Shown here: piece by piece, positions 51,639-64,000 of the stretch | How the letters are laid out: each line of letters begins with the position of its first letter | Numbering within the stretch: the first letter of the stretch is position 1 | Assembly (NCBI GenBank): GCA_009731375.1 | Contig: BJOX01000044.1 | Coordinates: forward strand, 352,291-416,290 | Source of the DNA: Paulinella micropora | Taxonomy: Eukaryota; Cercozoa; Imbricatea; Euglyphida | Direction of reading: 5' to 3' | DNA: 64,000 nucleotides | The notes under the pieces: model-generated | The model's database searches: none | What the model was told of the DNA's origin: nothing | Seen by the model: only the letters and a program-made list of their open reading frames with translations | Program-made: the position numbers and the translations under genes

Positions 51639-54169
51639 GTTTTCATATGTTCCCTGTATGCTCTTCAATAAATTTTTTATGTAATATCGTTCTATCTATG
51701 TTTGTAATTAAATGTACAAAGTTTTTTTACAAAAAGGCTACCTTAAGCCTGCAAACAAACCTGCCAAAATCAGCAAAAATAGGGCATAAGGCCCTCACTC
51801 AGAAATTTTTTGATTTAAATACAAGACCGGCACAAGTACAGAAAGTGAAGGAAATCAAAGAGACTATTTAATAAAAGCATTTTGTACAGAAAGTGCAGAA
51901 AAAAATTGAAAATCTCTAAAGATTTCACCCATGATTTTTTTAGCCTGTCTGCAGCCCAGAACAGATCACCAACAGCAGGGTTACAAAGAAAGTAGCAGTA
52001 GTTGAACATATGCAAAACAAAGACCATGTGATTGTGAATAGATTCAGCACATTACATTCCCAGAAAAGCACACACAACACATATAGGAGTGATACAAGAC
52101 AGGTGCAAAAAAGGGCTTCAGGGAAGAAAGAACAACACATGCTACAGATAAGTTTACAACACACCATTTTGCAGACAGCATGGGCACAACGTTTGGAAAG
52201 ACTGTGCAAGGCAANNNNNNNNNNAAACTGTGCAAGGCCACGGGACGTGAAAGTATGCATGAGAAACACACACAAAAAAAACACAAAACCCTTTCTAGCC
52301 ATTGACTTTTACCAATCTCGACCCCGCAAAAACCGTCAAATAAAAAAAAAAAGTGCGGCCTTCACTTCAAAGGCTACGTATGTCGATAGGCCTGTCTGTT
52401 CAAATATTTTTTGGAAATTCTTCTGGTTTCCTCGCCGGGAATTGGCATGGTCTTGTCAAATATTGCCACAGAAATTCACGGGCCGACGCCACCAAAATCA
52501 TGTCGGAGGTCAAGTACTTCAAAGCAGGTAAATGTTCAAGCCACATCGTTTCAAGCAAAAGCAAGCATGACACAAGTGTTTGTTTTAGAAAAAAGTGGTA
52601 GCTAACTATTTTTCACCCTTATTTTCGACCGCAATTTTCACTTCTCAGGACATAGCAAGTGTGGTGTTTTTAACTGAAAAATGCTGTTTGCATGATGCAC
52701 TCTGCACTCAGTTTTACATACAAGTGCACAAATGAATTCACATGTCATGTTGAGTAATCCTGCTTAAGGGTTTTTGCAGAGAAGTACGGTACAAAAAAAA
52801 ACTAGGAAAATATAGGTCGAAAATTAGTTTGTCAAAATTCAGAACATACTCTGGAACACAGCAATACCTTTAATACACTGAAAAGCTAAACCGTCGGCTA
52901 CCTATTTCCAATAAAAGCATTGAATTTTGTGCAAACAGCACCTCAAAATCTTGAATATTGAATAAGTTTACCTGCTTTGAAGTTGATGGGCGCTCTAACG
53001 ACCAGGAGAACTTACATATGCCTCAGATTTTTGGAAATTTTCTGAGCAAACACGGGTGTCGAGTGAAAAAGCATGGGCGGGAATTTTTTGAGTCATGATG
53101 ATGCGCTTAAGCTTCCTAGGTAAAAACTAGCGGCTTTTTCTTGAGACGTTTTGGATGCAGGGGTGTGCAGACATGCAGGGGCAATGTCTTCGTTGAGCTG
53201 TCGGGCTACTCATGAGTTGTTTGGTAGCGGGGCTGGGGTTGCTGTGTAACAGGGGTTCAAGTTAGGGGTTTAACAGCTCACAGCTCAGACTAGAAAATGT
53301 GGCTTGTATGGGGTGCGGTTCAAGTGTTTTGTTTGGGTTTCTAGACATGTGGGTACATGCAGAGGGGTAAGAGACATGGTTTTATTGGAAGAGTGGGTTA
53401 TTTTCGGTTTGTTGGGTGATGGGGCGTGGGTTGCGGAGGCTGTGGCACTCAGCCTCGGGTCAGGGACACTCCCGCTCACAAGACAAAGGAAAATTCACGG
53501 GGAATTGTTCAGATGTGCGTAATTCACGTTTGCTTTATGATTGGTTGCTATTTCATGGCGTCTGTTATTGGTTTTGGGGGCTGGGGAGTAAGTGTGTCAT
53601 GCTGACTTGGGTTTGGGTGGGCATGCAAAAAGACACAGAAACAAGGGGTTGTCGGTCGGAGAAAGAGATGTTTGGGGATATGGAGACAAGGGGGAGATGG
53701 AGGACACGCGAAGGAAGGGCATGGGGGAGAAGTTCAAAGGGAATTGCAAGAAGAAGAGGGCGGTTCAGAGGCTATTTCGAGACAGACCTGTCGGTCGGAA
53801 AAGGGGTTCAGAGGGGACACATTTTTGGCACGAGCAGACAAGCAGGCGGGGTTCTACCGAGAAGGGTGTGTAAGGGGGACGGGGGCTACACGAGCAACTT
53901 GAGAGGGGGTCAAAAAACAAAGGAGAAATTGGGTTTTTCAAGGGGGAAAGACAACGCCATCATGGTGGCAGAAGGGGTCGACAAATAGGACGGGATCAGC
54001 GGATGGGAGACAGCATGCCCATGCCAAAGGCAAAGAGACTAATTTTGGGGGATATTTGCGGGCTTTTTCCATGAGACGAACTACTGCCGGTTTCGACCAT
54101 ATCACACGCTCACTGACGGCCTGACTAGACGAGACATGCAGACGCACTTCTACGATCTATGCGGACGAG
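51639..54169. other. Unique DNA with no supported gene; ten-N gap at 52215-52224
   Basis: AT-rich to about 53.0 kb, then G-rich on the plus strand to 54.1 kb. Short ORFs exist but show no family signal or codon pattern I can defend. The 52215 gap is flanked on both sides by ACTGTGCAAGGC. Confidence 0.5.
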
Positions 54170-55868
54170 GTGTCGGCGGCATATAAGTTTCGAACAACTG
54201 GGGGTGGAGATAAACAGGAACATGAGAGGGACCTTCGGCTTTATGAGGCGGCTAGCAACAAACCACGGGAATGTTGCAAGGAACATGGTGACCGATGCGC
54301 GAGGGACAACCTCGAGGAATACGAATGGAACGGGGCGCTGCACGCGGAGAGAGAACCGGAGGAATTGGAAGTGCCGAGTTTTCCATGGCGGCAGTTGCCG
54401 ATGGTAGGCAATATAGTGGTCAACACTAAAAAGGAGGGGGAACAGCAGCCCCAGGAGCAGGAGGACGTTGAGGTGTTGGAAAAGACGCACCCCAGTCGGG
54501 TGGCTCTGGATTTAGAAACAGATACTCAAATCAGGTTTGCTTCGGTGCATAAATTTCGGAGCTTGACGAGTGAGGCGAAGGAATTCCAGGCTTTAATCCA
54601 ATACGTGAAAAACCCAACACCGGAGACGCGTAGTGAAGCGGTGAAGAAACAGCTCAAGACACACACGTATTCGGATGGGTTAATCTGGTATATGGGGACG
54701 GACGGCAGATACAAGGATGACCCGGAACGATGGACGGTATGGGTACCGCCGGCGTTGCGGCACGCAATACTGATCGGGGCACACAACTGTTCTATGCACA
54801 GCCATCCGGGTCTGGAGAGGATGAAATGGTCTTTGGCCAGGAAGTTCTATTGGGGGAATATGGGCAGAGATGTTGAGAAGTTTATCAACGGCTGTGCGCC
54901 GTGTCAGCGAGCAAAGACACCTTACTACGCGAACAAGGGCTTGCTCGGACAATACGAGGTCACGAGCGATATTTTTGAGACGATTCAAATCGATTACGTG
55001 GGCCCACTGCCGGAGGCAGGGGAGGAGAGGTTCAAATATATCCTCACGGCAATAGATCGGGCTTAAAATTACGTGATTACGGTACCCACGAAGGATGAAA
55101 CCAAGGGGACGACCGCTAAGGCACTCATCGATCATGTCTTTAGCAGGATTGGTGTTCCGAGGAAGATCATTTCGGATCGGGGGAGCTCGTTTATCAATTG
55201 GGTCTCAAATGAGCTGAGTGCATACTTCGGCTTTCAATGGAATTATGTGACGGCTTACAACCCGATGGCTAACGGGAAGATTGAGCGGATGCATAAAACC
55301 ATGAAGGCGTCATTGAGGATATACTGCCAGAACAACCAGAAGGTCTGCCCGGAAACGGTTTGTGCCTTCACGTTTGCAGTCAACAACTTGGGATCTTCGT
55401 CTTTGGGGGGACAGGTTTGGCTTTGTCCGAATCAGTTGGTACACGGGACGGTGTTGAATACACCTAGTACGGATGTCTTCGAACACACGGCACTTTATGA
55501 CACAAAGGGAATTGATGACATGTCGCTTGCGGGCGATCATGGAGGCGGAACACATTGTACGGAAACAGCGGGAGGCTGACATGCGGCACAAGGACGCCAG
55601 GGGACAACAAAAGTACAGACACGTGGAGTTCAATGTGCGCGACACAGTCCTATTGTACGTCCCGAGCATCCCGGTGGGGGTATCGGTGAAGCTGTATGAG
55701 AAATGGCAGGGGCCATATCAGGTGGTGCAGCAAACGGCGGCGTACAATTACAAGATTCGTCACGAGAGAACGAGTAAGGAACAGATTGTTCATGTCCGTC
55801 GGTTGGTGAAGTTTTCACCATTCTTGTTTGACTACGAGATGGATGCACAGGCGTTGCACGGACGGTGA
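54170..55868 (+). pseudogene. Second Ty3/gypsy integrase, dead copy
   Basis: Plus-strand frames give the same architecture as the 42.7-45.0 kb integrase but diverged sequence. Zinc module HNCSMHSHPGLERMKW and CAPCQRAK; IQIDYVGPLP (first Asp); IISDRGSSFINWVSN (second Asp); ANGKIERMHKTMKASLR (Glu); GPY module LYEKWQGPYQVVQQTAAYNY. A TAA at 55064-55066 splits the catalytic core and a one-base frame change lies near 55530. Upstream Gag and RT are not recognisable. The C-terminal continuation after 55868 is charged (RLKEQLLYEKVEEEKKR). Confidence 0.8.
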
Positions 55869-56301
55869 ACGACTGGGGTAATCCGACTCCTTTGCTTACT
55901 CGTTCTCAGAGAGCGCAGGAGATCGCGCGGCTGAAGGAGCAGCTCTTGTATGAGAAGGTGGAGGAGGAGAAAAAGAGACTGCAGGATGCAATCAAGGAGC
56001 TGGAAATGGGCTCCCACGAGACAGTAGGGGGCAGAGAATGCGAAGGACGCCAAGGAGGAGGCGAAGGAAGGGTTTCAAGAGGCGGGCGGAACGCCACATC
56101 AGGAGAAGAAGGGGGAGGAGAGCGAGAAAGAGAAGAAGGCGAGGGGACGGCCGACCCTTCCGAAACCACCACCCGGGAAGGTCAGGAGGGGAACGGAATG
56201 CGGTCGAGGTCGGAAAAGTGGATAGAGGACCCGGCCAAAATTGATAAGATCCACTGGAGGTTTGGCAAACTGAGTTTTACCTGATGAGGCCGGCGGCCAA
56301 G

Positions 56302-56486
56302 GATGTCAAGCGGAAACTTGAAATGTATATTTTCATGGATTCGAGATTTTACACAAGGGAACTTATGCAAAATCGTATTGGAAGGGGGGATGTCAAGCGG
56401 CGTCGGACTTGAAATGTATATTTTCATGGATTCGAGATTTTACACAAGGGAACTCAGCTTATGCAAAATCGTGTTGGAAGGGGGGA
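56302..56486 (+). repeat. Tandem duplication of polypurine-tract region
   Basis: Two copies of a unit of about 90 bases contain TTCATGGATTCGAGATTTTA and end GGAAGGGGGGA. The second is followed by TGTTGCAACCCGGCCAATTG, a plausible LTR start at 56487. The unit sits where the 3' end of the dead gypsy copy should be. Confidence 0.65.
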
Positions 56487-56677
56487 TGTTGCAACCCGGC
56501 CAATTGGAACGCTTGCTGAATTGGAACAGTCAGGTTATTACGCTGAATTGGAACACGCGGTTATATGGTGGCGAAATATACCGGTTGTTGCGGTATACAC
56601 AGTTCTTGCATCACAAGGGAGGAACAGAGCAACACAAGGGAGGGGAAACAGGACAGGGAGGGTGCAAACAGGGTGCA

Positions 56678-56755
<78 letters not shown>

Positions 56756-57640
56756 NNNNNNNNNNGAGCAACACAAGGGAGGGGAAACAGGACAGGGAGG
56801 GTGCAAACAGGGTGCACAAAAAAAAAAAAAAAAAAGAGGAAAAAGACAAACAAAAAGGAAACTAAAGAAAGTGAGAAAGGAAAAGTAGAACAGGAAAAAC
56901 AACGCAGAAAAACCAAAATAAGAGATAAAAATAAAAAACCAACACAAAAAGGAAAAACAACTCCAAAAAACAATACAAAGAACAAGCTAACAAAAAGAAA
57001 ACAAAAAGCAACCAACAACCACCAAAAAACCCACAAAACAGAAACAAAACAAAACACAATAAATACAACAAAAAACAAACAAACAAAAGCAAAAAAAAAA
57101 ACCCTGTTCTTGTATCAGAAGGGAACAGATTACTTAGATATCAAGATAGAAACAGGACAGGTGCAAACAGGGTGCAAAACAAAAAGGCCCCCCTGATCTA
57201 AACTGAAAAAAAAAGGAAACCAAGGAAAATCACTGAGAGAGGAAAGAAGAAAGGAAAAAGAACGAAAAGAGAAAATGGAATAGTTTGAAAAGCGAGCATG
57301 AAAGAAGAAAAACAAAAAAAGAAATATGAAAAAAATGAAGGATAAAAGCAGCTCAGTGCACAAGGGAAAAGACCATGGGGTGGTACAAGTTAGTAACCAG
57401 CAAACGGCACTGTCACGTGAGGTGCAATTTCCTTTGCAATTATCTCGGACAGGGAGCGCTCAGTTCTTGTTGCATATATATCCGTTTTTGTTCTATATCT
57501 ACTTTTTTTAGCAAGCACTACTTTAATAAAATATGTGCCACTCCTTGAACTTGAATATTTCATTCAAGACTAGTTTCACGACGTGTTCCGTACACTTCCC
57601 TACGTTTACATTTTTAAATTGGCATAAAACAATATGTATG
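56487..57640. other. LTR-like start, poly(A), assembly gap and A-rich DNA
   Basis: A poly(A) run of about 77 (56679-56755) ends in a ten-N gap. The 60 bases before the poly(A) (from GAGCAACACAAGGGAGGGGA) are repeated right after the gap. A-rich sequence follows to about 57350. No gene supported. Confidence 0.6.
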
Positions 57641-57782
57641 ATCAGGCCTATCGTAGATTTTGTATTATTATTACAGTTGTATATATGTAGAGAGAGAGAT
57701 AGATAGATAGATAGATAGATAGATAGGTAGTACTAGGTAGGTAGGTAGGTAGGTAGGTGGGTAGGTATATAGATATATAGAT

Positions 57783-57824
<42 letters not shown>

Positions 57825-57961
57825 GGATAGATAGATCAATAGATAGATTAGATAGATTAAATAGATTAGATAGATTAGATAGATTAGATAGATTAGATAG
57901 ATATATAGATAGATAGATAGGTAGGTAGGTAGGTAGGTAGATAGACAGGTAGGTAGGTGGG

Positions 57962-57992
<31 letters not shown>

Positions 57993-57996
57993 ATAA

Positions 57997-58033
<37 letters not shown>

Positions 58034-58082
58034 CAGATAGATAGATAGATAGATAGATAGCAACATAGATTAAATAAATTAA

Positions 58083-58130
<48 letters not shown>

Positions 58131-58890
58131 GTAGGTAGGTAGGTAGGTAAGTAGATAGGTAGATAGGTAACGACGGCCCGTGCGCTCCCTTTTGCTTTTG
58201 CGGTTTTGTACTTCATACATTTTTAGTACACTACAAGATTTCGCCGCAAACAAAACAGTATTTTTTACGTAAACACTTTTAATATTAATATTAATAATAC
58301 AATGCTTGCCACTTGTAGGAATAAATGCAAAGCGTACAAGTAAGTCACTATGTAAAATTGACGTTCGCCTTCTAATACTTATAATATAATATTATTAATA
58401 TTTTCTTTCTTTCTTTTTTTTTTTTTTTTTTTTTTTACTGTTCATTTTTACATCTTTTGTATCATCATGAGTCTCTTTCAGTTATACCAGTTCCATTTTA
58501 CTTTTACAATTCCCACTTAATCCTACTAGTGGCAGCAAGTATTTTACATGTATTAAACAGTGTTTGCGGCGTAAAAATGAAGAACGTTTGCTTTTCGTAG
58601 AGCTGAAAAGGAAGCATGTAAGTAGGCGAACATCGGAAAAAATCGATGGTGAAAACTTGAAAGTCGAAAAAGGGAAAATGAAAAGCAGAAGTCACAACAG
58701 TGTATGAGAAGAAGAGGGGGGAAAGACAATTTTTCCTACTCTACACGACGTTTACATTTTCTACCAATGACCGCGCTGCCTCTTGCAGTCAGGTTTTGTA
58801 CTGCATAAATTTTTTACGCAAGCACTTTTTTAATACAATTTGTGCCACTCGTTGAGCTGAAGTATTTTATTCAAAACTAAAAAGTAAAAT
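57500..58890. repeat. Three diverged copies of a short dispersed repeat
   Basis: Related segments at about 57508-57570, 58190-58300 and 58740-58880 share a GCAAGCACT..TTTAATA core, a TGTGCCACTC.TTGA segment followed by a .ATTCAA motif (first and third copies), and GGTTTTGTACT.CATA with ACGTTTACATTTT nearby. The GATA array interrupts the set. Origin unknown. No gene seen in 58172-59200. Confidence 0.45.
57678..58171. repeat. (GATA)n with GGTA and GATTA variants
   Basis: Tetranucleotide array with pentanucleotide GATTA blocks (57845-57898) and GGTA blocks. Confidence 0.85.
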
Positions 58891-59204
58891 CATGTTTCCA
58901 GAAGAGAATCAGTATTAGGGTTCTGCAGGTCCAGTGTCCAACCTCAAACCTGTTTCCATGCAGCAGTAGTAATTTTCTTATGAAGCCAAACCAACCCCGG
59001 CCAGAATTATTTTTGCTGCCTTAAATGAATATTCAGTATTAATAATGTAAACATCGTGCTCATGAGGTGCCTCATTAAAGCTGGAACGTTTGATTATAAT
59101 TACAATGAACTCAACGAAGGTAGAAAAAAAAAGCGTAATTCAATATTAATATCACTAGTAGTATACGAGTAGTATACGCCATAACAATAACAACAAAATA
59201 GGAG

Positions 59205-60715
<1,511 letters not shown>

Positions 60716-60719
60716 CGCA

Positions 60720-61625
60720 TGTTATATATAGATCCTCTCTCAGGCTGTATGTTTATTAGTCACTGGACCAGGGTCAAAGCCAAAAGCGTGGCCGCCGATT
60801 ACACCGGTGCGTGCGTCCAGGAGGTGGCGGTGGCAGAGCCTTACTGCTTTCCCAGCCATTGGAGCCCGCATTGGGCGGCCCCGGCTGTTGAGTGAGTAGT
60901 AGTCTTTGCAGCGCCGCCCGCCTTGTGCGCGGCAGCCCCGCTCCGACCGGTCGTGACACCGACACCACTCTTGGTGCGCGCACTTCGATCGTCGGTTTTT
61001 TCCAACAAAAAAATTGTGGATGGTATTTATCCTAAAAATAAGGGGACCCGCTTTTGTGGGTCCAGGTGCCACCGCCCACCATAAAATTTTATTAAAGATT
61101 CCGGTAGCGCCTAGCCGGAAAAGGCGAATGCTACTTTTCCCAGTCAAAACGGACCACGAGAGGCTGCAGGGGAAAGCCGCAAAGTTTGGTCGCCAAAAAA
61201 TCCAGAATCCTGTCAACAGAAAAATCAGATATGTTTTCATAACCGTGCCACCCGGTGCCACCCGACGTGATATGGCCGAAAAAGACAACACCCAGGGGCA
61301 TTTCGGCACTGCCGCAATCACACTGACTATTGCTTTTTTCACAGGTGGCACCAGTCACCAGAAAACTCTGTTGTTATACATAAAACCGCGCCACCTGGTG
61401 CCACCAGGCGTGATACTGCCGAAAGAGGCGCAACCAAAGGACATTTCGGCATTGCTGAAATCGTCACAACTACTGCATTTTTTTCGCCGGTGCCACCGGT
61501 GCCACCGGTGACTACAAAAACAATTATACACCGCAAAACCACTGTGTTTTGGTTGCACGTGAATATTCACGTCCAACGCCAATATGACGGTGCAAAAATA
61601 GCAATGCTTACCCGGCCGGGCCGTT
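60720..61625. repeat. GCCACC-rich tandem repeat region
   Basis: Two tandem units of about 135 bases (about 61245-61375 and 61385-61520) share GTGCCACC..GCGTGATA, GACATTTCGGCA and TTTTTTCGC-type motifs followed by GGTGCCACCGGTGCCACC. A weaker unit may precede them at 61050-61240. No gene supported in this segment. Confidence 0.5.
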
Positions 61626-61633
61626 TCGGGGTA

Positions 61634-61650
61634 GATAGATAGATAGATAT

Positions 61651-61686
<36 letters not shown>

Positions 61687-61723
61687 GTAGGTAGATAGGT
61701 AGGTAGATAGGTAGATAGGTGGG

Positions 61724-61755
<32 letters not shown>

Positions 61756-61825
61756 CAGATAGACAGACAGATAGATAGATAGATAGATAGATACATAGAT
61801 AGATAGATATATAAATAGCAACAAA

Positions 61826-61858
<33 letters not shown>

Positions 61859-62052
61859 GGTAAAATCGTTGCTGCGCAGTGTGGTGTAGGATATGCCCGG
61901 CATGATCTCGCGCCTCCTGTAGAAATAAGAAATAAGAAATAAGTAATAAGTAATAAGTAATAAGTAATAAGTAATAAGTAATAAGTAATAAGTAATAAGT
62001 AATAAGTAATAAGTAATAAGTAATAATAATAATAATAATAATAATATTAATA
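61634..62052. repeat. (GATA)n, poly(G), (AATAAGT)n and (AAT)n
   Basis: GATA/GGTA at 61634-61818, about 30 G at 61828-61856, unique sequence to 61920, then a heptanucleotide AATAAGT array to about 62018 and AAT to 62044. Confidence 0.85.
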
Positions 62053-62231
62053 GTGCTTCTCTGTCAATGGCTGATGCATTTCTGCACATGCGCCTCCATC
62101 GTCTCACCCGTGAGGGGAGTACGAAGAATTGACGATAAGCTCTAATGACACCCCCGCAAGGGCAGTTCCAACACTTCCAGACGGACCGGTATGTTCAATG
62201 AAAATACTGGTGGCACCGACTGGAATCGAAC
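62053..62231 (-). mobile_element. tRNA-derived SINE, copy 2 (cut by gap)
   Basis: The complement reads from (ATT)n through the SINE body to CCACCAG and a GTTCGATTCCAG box B just before the N gap. The CAGTATTTTCATTGAACATA segment is single here, not doubled. It lies opposite to copy 3. Confidence 0.75.
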
Positions 62232-62570
62232 NNNNNNNNNNNNNNNNNNNNNNNNNNNNNNNNNNNNNNNNNNNNNNNNNNNNNNNNNNNNNNNNNNNNN
62301 NNNNNNNNNNNNNNNNNNNNNNNNNNNNNNNNNNNNNNNNNNNNNNNNNNNNNNNNNNNNNNNNNNNNNNNNNNNNNNNNNNNNNNNNNNNNNNNNNNNN
62401 NNNNNNNNNNNNNNNNNNNNNNNNNNNNNNNNNNNNNNNNNNNNNNNNNNNNNNNNNNNNNNNNNNNNNNNNNNNNNNNNNNNNNNNNNNNNNNNNNNNN
62501 NNNNNNNNNNNNNNNNNNNNNNNNNNNNNNNNNNNNNNNNNNNNNNNNNNNNNNNNNNNNNNNNNNNNNN

Positions 62571-63495
<925 letters not shown>

Positions 63496-63776
63496 ATTAC
63501 TATTTTGGGGGGCACCGATACATGGTTGGGTGCCACCACCACACGGCGGGGTTGGGGCCGTTGGCAGCTTGTTATGAGGGGTACATAATCAGTGCTCCAC
63601 TGATTCATGAGACGGGACCTTTTACTGAGAGAAGCTCTCTCACCACGCTCACGGCTCTTGGCTCGGGGTGGCCTCTGGTATCACTCGGGGTGAGTGCGGG
63701 GGGTGGGGGTTATCTGAGGGAGGGGGTTGGGCTCAGTGGGTCACTGGACAGGTTGGTTAACTAAACTACTGTCGGT

Positions 63777-64000
63777 ATGAGTGGGTATGAAGGCGAGAGG
63801 CCCCACACATTTCCACAAGCCTTGAAATCACTCAACTGCCACAGTAGCGTCTGCCTGGACGCGGGGCTCCTGACTCATCCTCTCTCCCAGAACCCCTCGT
63901 GCTCACTTTGCGGATGCCATGGGGATGCTCTGGCGGAGGGTCGGGACGTGTTGGGTGCATGTGATCGGGCCTGTCACTTAGTGTTCTCGGTAGATGACTC
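63777..64000 (+). CDS. Cysteine-rich ORF running off the window
   Basis: Open from ATG 63777 (MSGYEGERPHTFPQALKS) to the edge. It contains CSLCGCHGDALAEGRDVL and GACDRACHLVF. The spacing of Cys and His is reminiscent of a PHD-type zinc finger, but too little is present to be sure. Could be part of a larger gene or chance. Confidence 0.25.
   Translation, partial: MSGYEGERPHTFPQALKSLNCHSSVCLDAGLLTHPLSQNPSCSLCGCHGDALAEGRDVLGACDRACHLVFSVDD

Noticed and set aside
53304-53988. Plus-strand ORFs of 70-190 codons
   Set aside because: Overlapping frames in G-rich DNA without any family motif; no reason to prefer one.

Overview
The window is eukaryotic DNA. Evidence: spliceosomal introns with GT..AG borders, Ty3/gypsy and LINE-type retroelements, a tRNA-headed SINE, and simple repeats covering roughly a third of the sequence. 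I cannot name the species. A protist (alga or other microbial eukaryote) fits best, because a polinton-like virus is integrated beside microsatellite-rich host genes. Six N gaps (23260-24159, 42017-42026, 49731-50619, 52215-52224, 56756-56765, 62232-62570) limit contiguity.

Region 1 (1 to about 12.7 kb) is most of an integrated polinton-like / Maverick-type element, cut by the window's left edge. A rightward morphogenesis block reads packaging ATPase, small basic protein, coiled-coil protein, adenain-like protease, penton, major capsid protein, fibre-like protein. A leftward block carries zinc-finger and AP2-like small proteins, a protein-primed family B DNA polymerase and an ExoX/DUF3820-like protein. 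Nearly every large gene has a one-base frame break or an in-frame stop, several at A-runs, so this is a decaying copy or a sequence with indel errors.

Region 2 (14.2-37.6 kb) looks like junk microsatellite, but short non-repeat islands inside it are real exons. Four host loci can be read with compatible splice phases: a plus-strand RING/B-box (TRIM-like) gene (15.0-23.2 kb), a second TRIM-like gene on the opposite strand inside it (22.4-20.1 kb), an uncharacterised minus-strand gene (31.5-26.0 kb) whose last visible exon is cut by a LINE, and a complete four-exon minus-strand gene (37.6-32.8 kb). Their introns are almost wholly (ACAT/GTAT)n, (GATA/TATC)n or (GA/CT)n, and exon plus repeat units have been amplified in tandem.

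Region 3 (37.7-57 kb) holds a decayed LINE-like stretch, a P-loop kinase gene, a minus-strand gypsy element lacking the RT C-terminus and RNase H, an interleaved set of leucine-rich-repeat exons on both strands, and a second, dead gypsy integrase. Two 196-bp LTR-like segments lie in inverted orientation at 41.8 and 51.4-51.6 kb.

Region 4 (57-64 kb) is simple repeats, a GCCACC-rich tandem repeat, two SINE copies with (TTA)n tails, and the beginning of a cysteine-rich ORF at the right edge. The viral-element genes would have worked together as a virion-forming module plus a replication module; the host genes show no obvious functional link beyond their shared repeat-filled intron structure.
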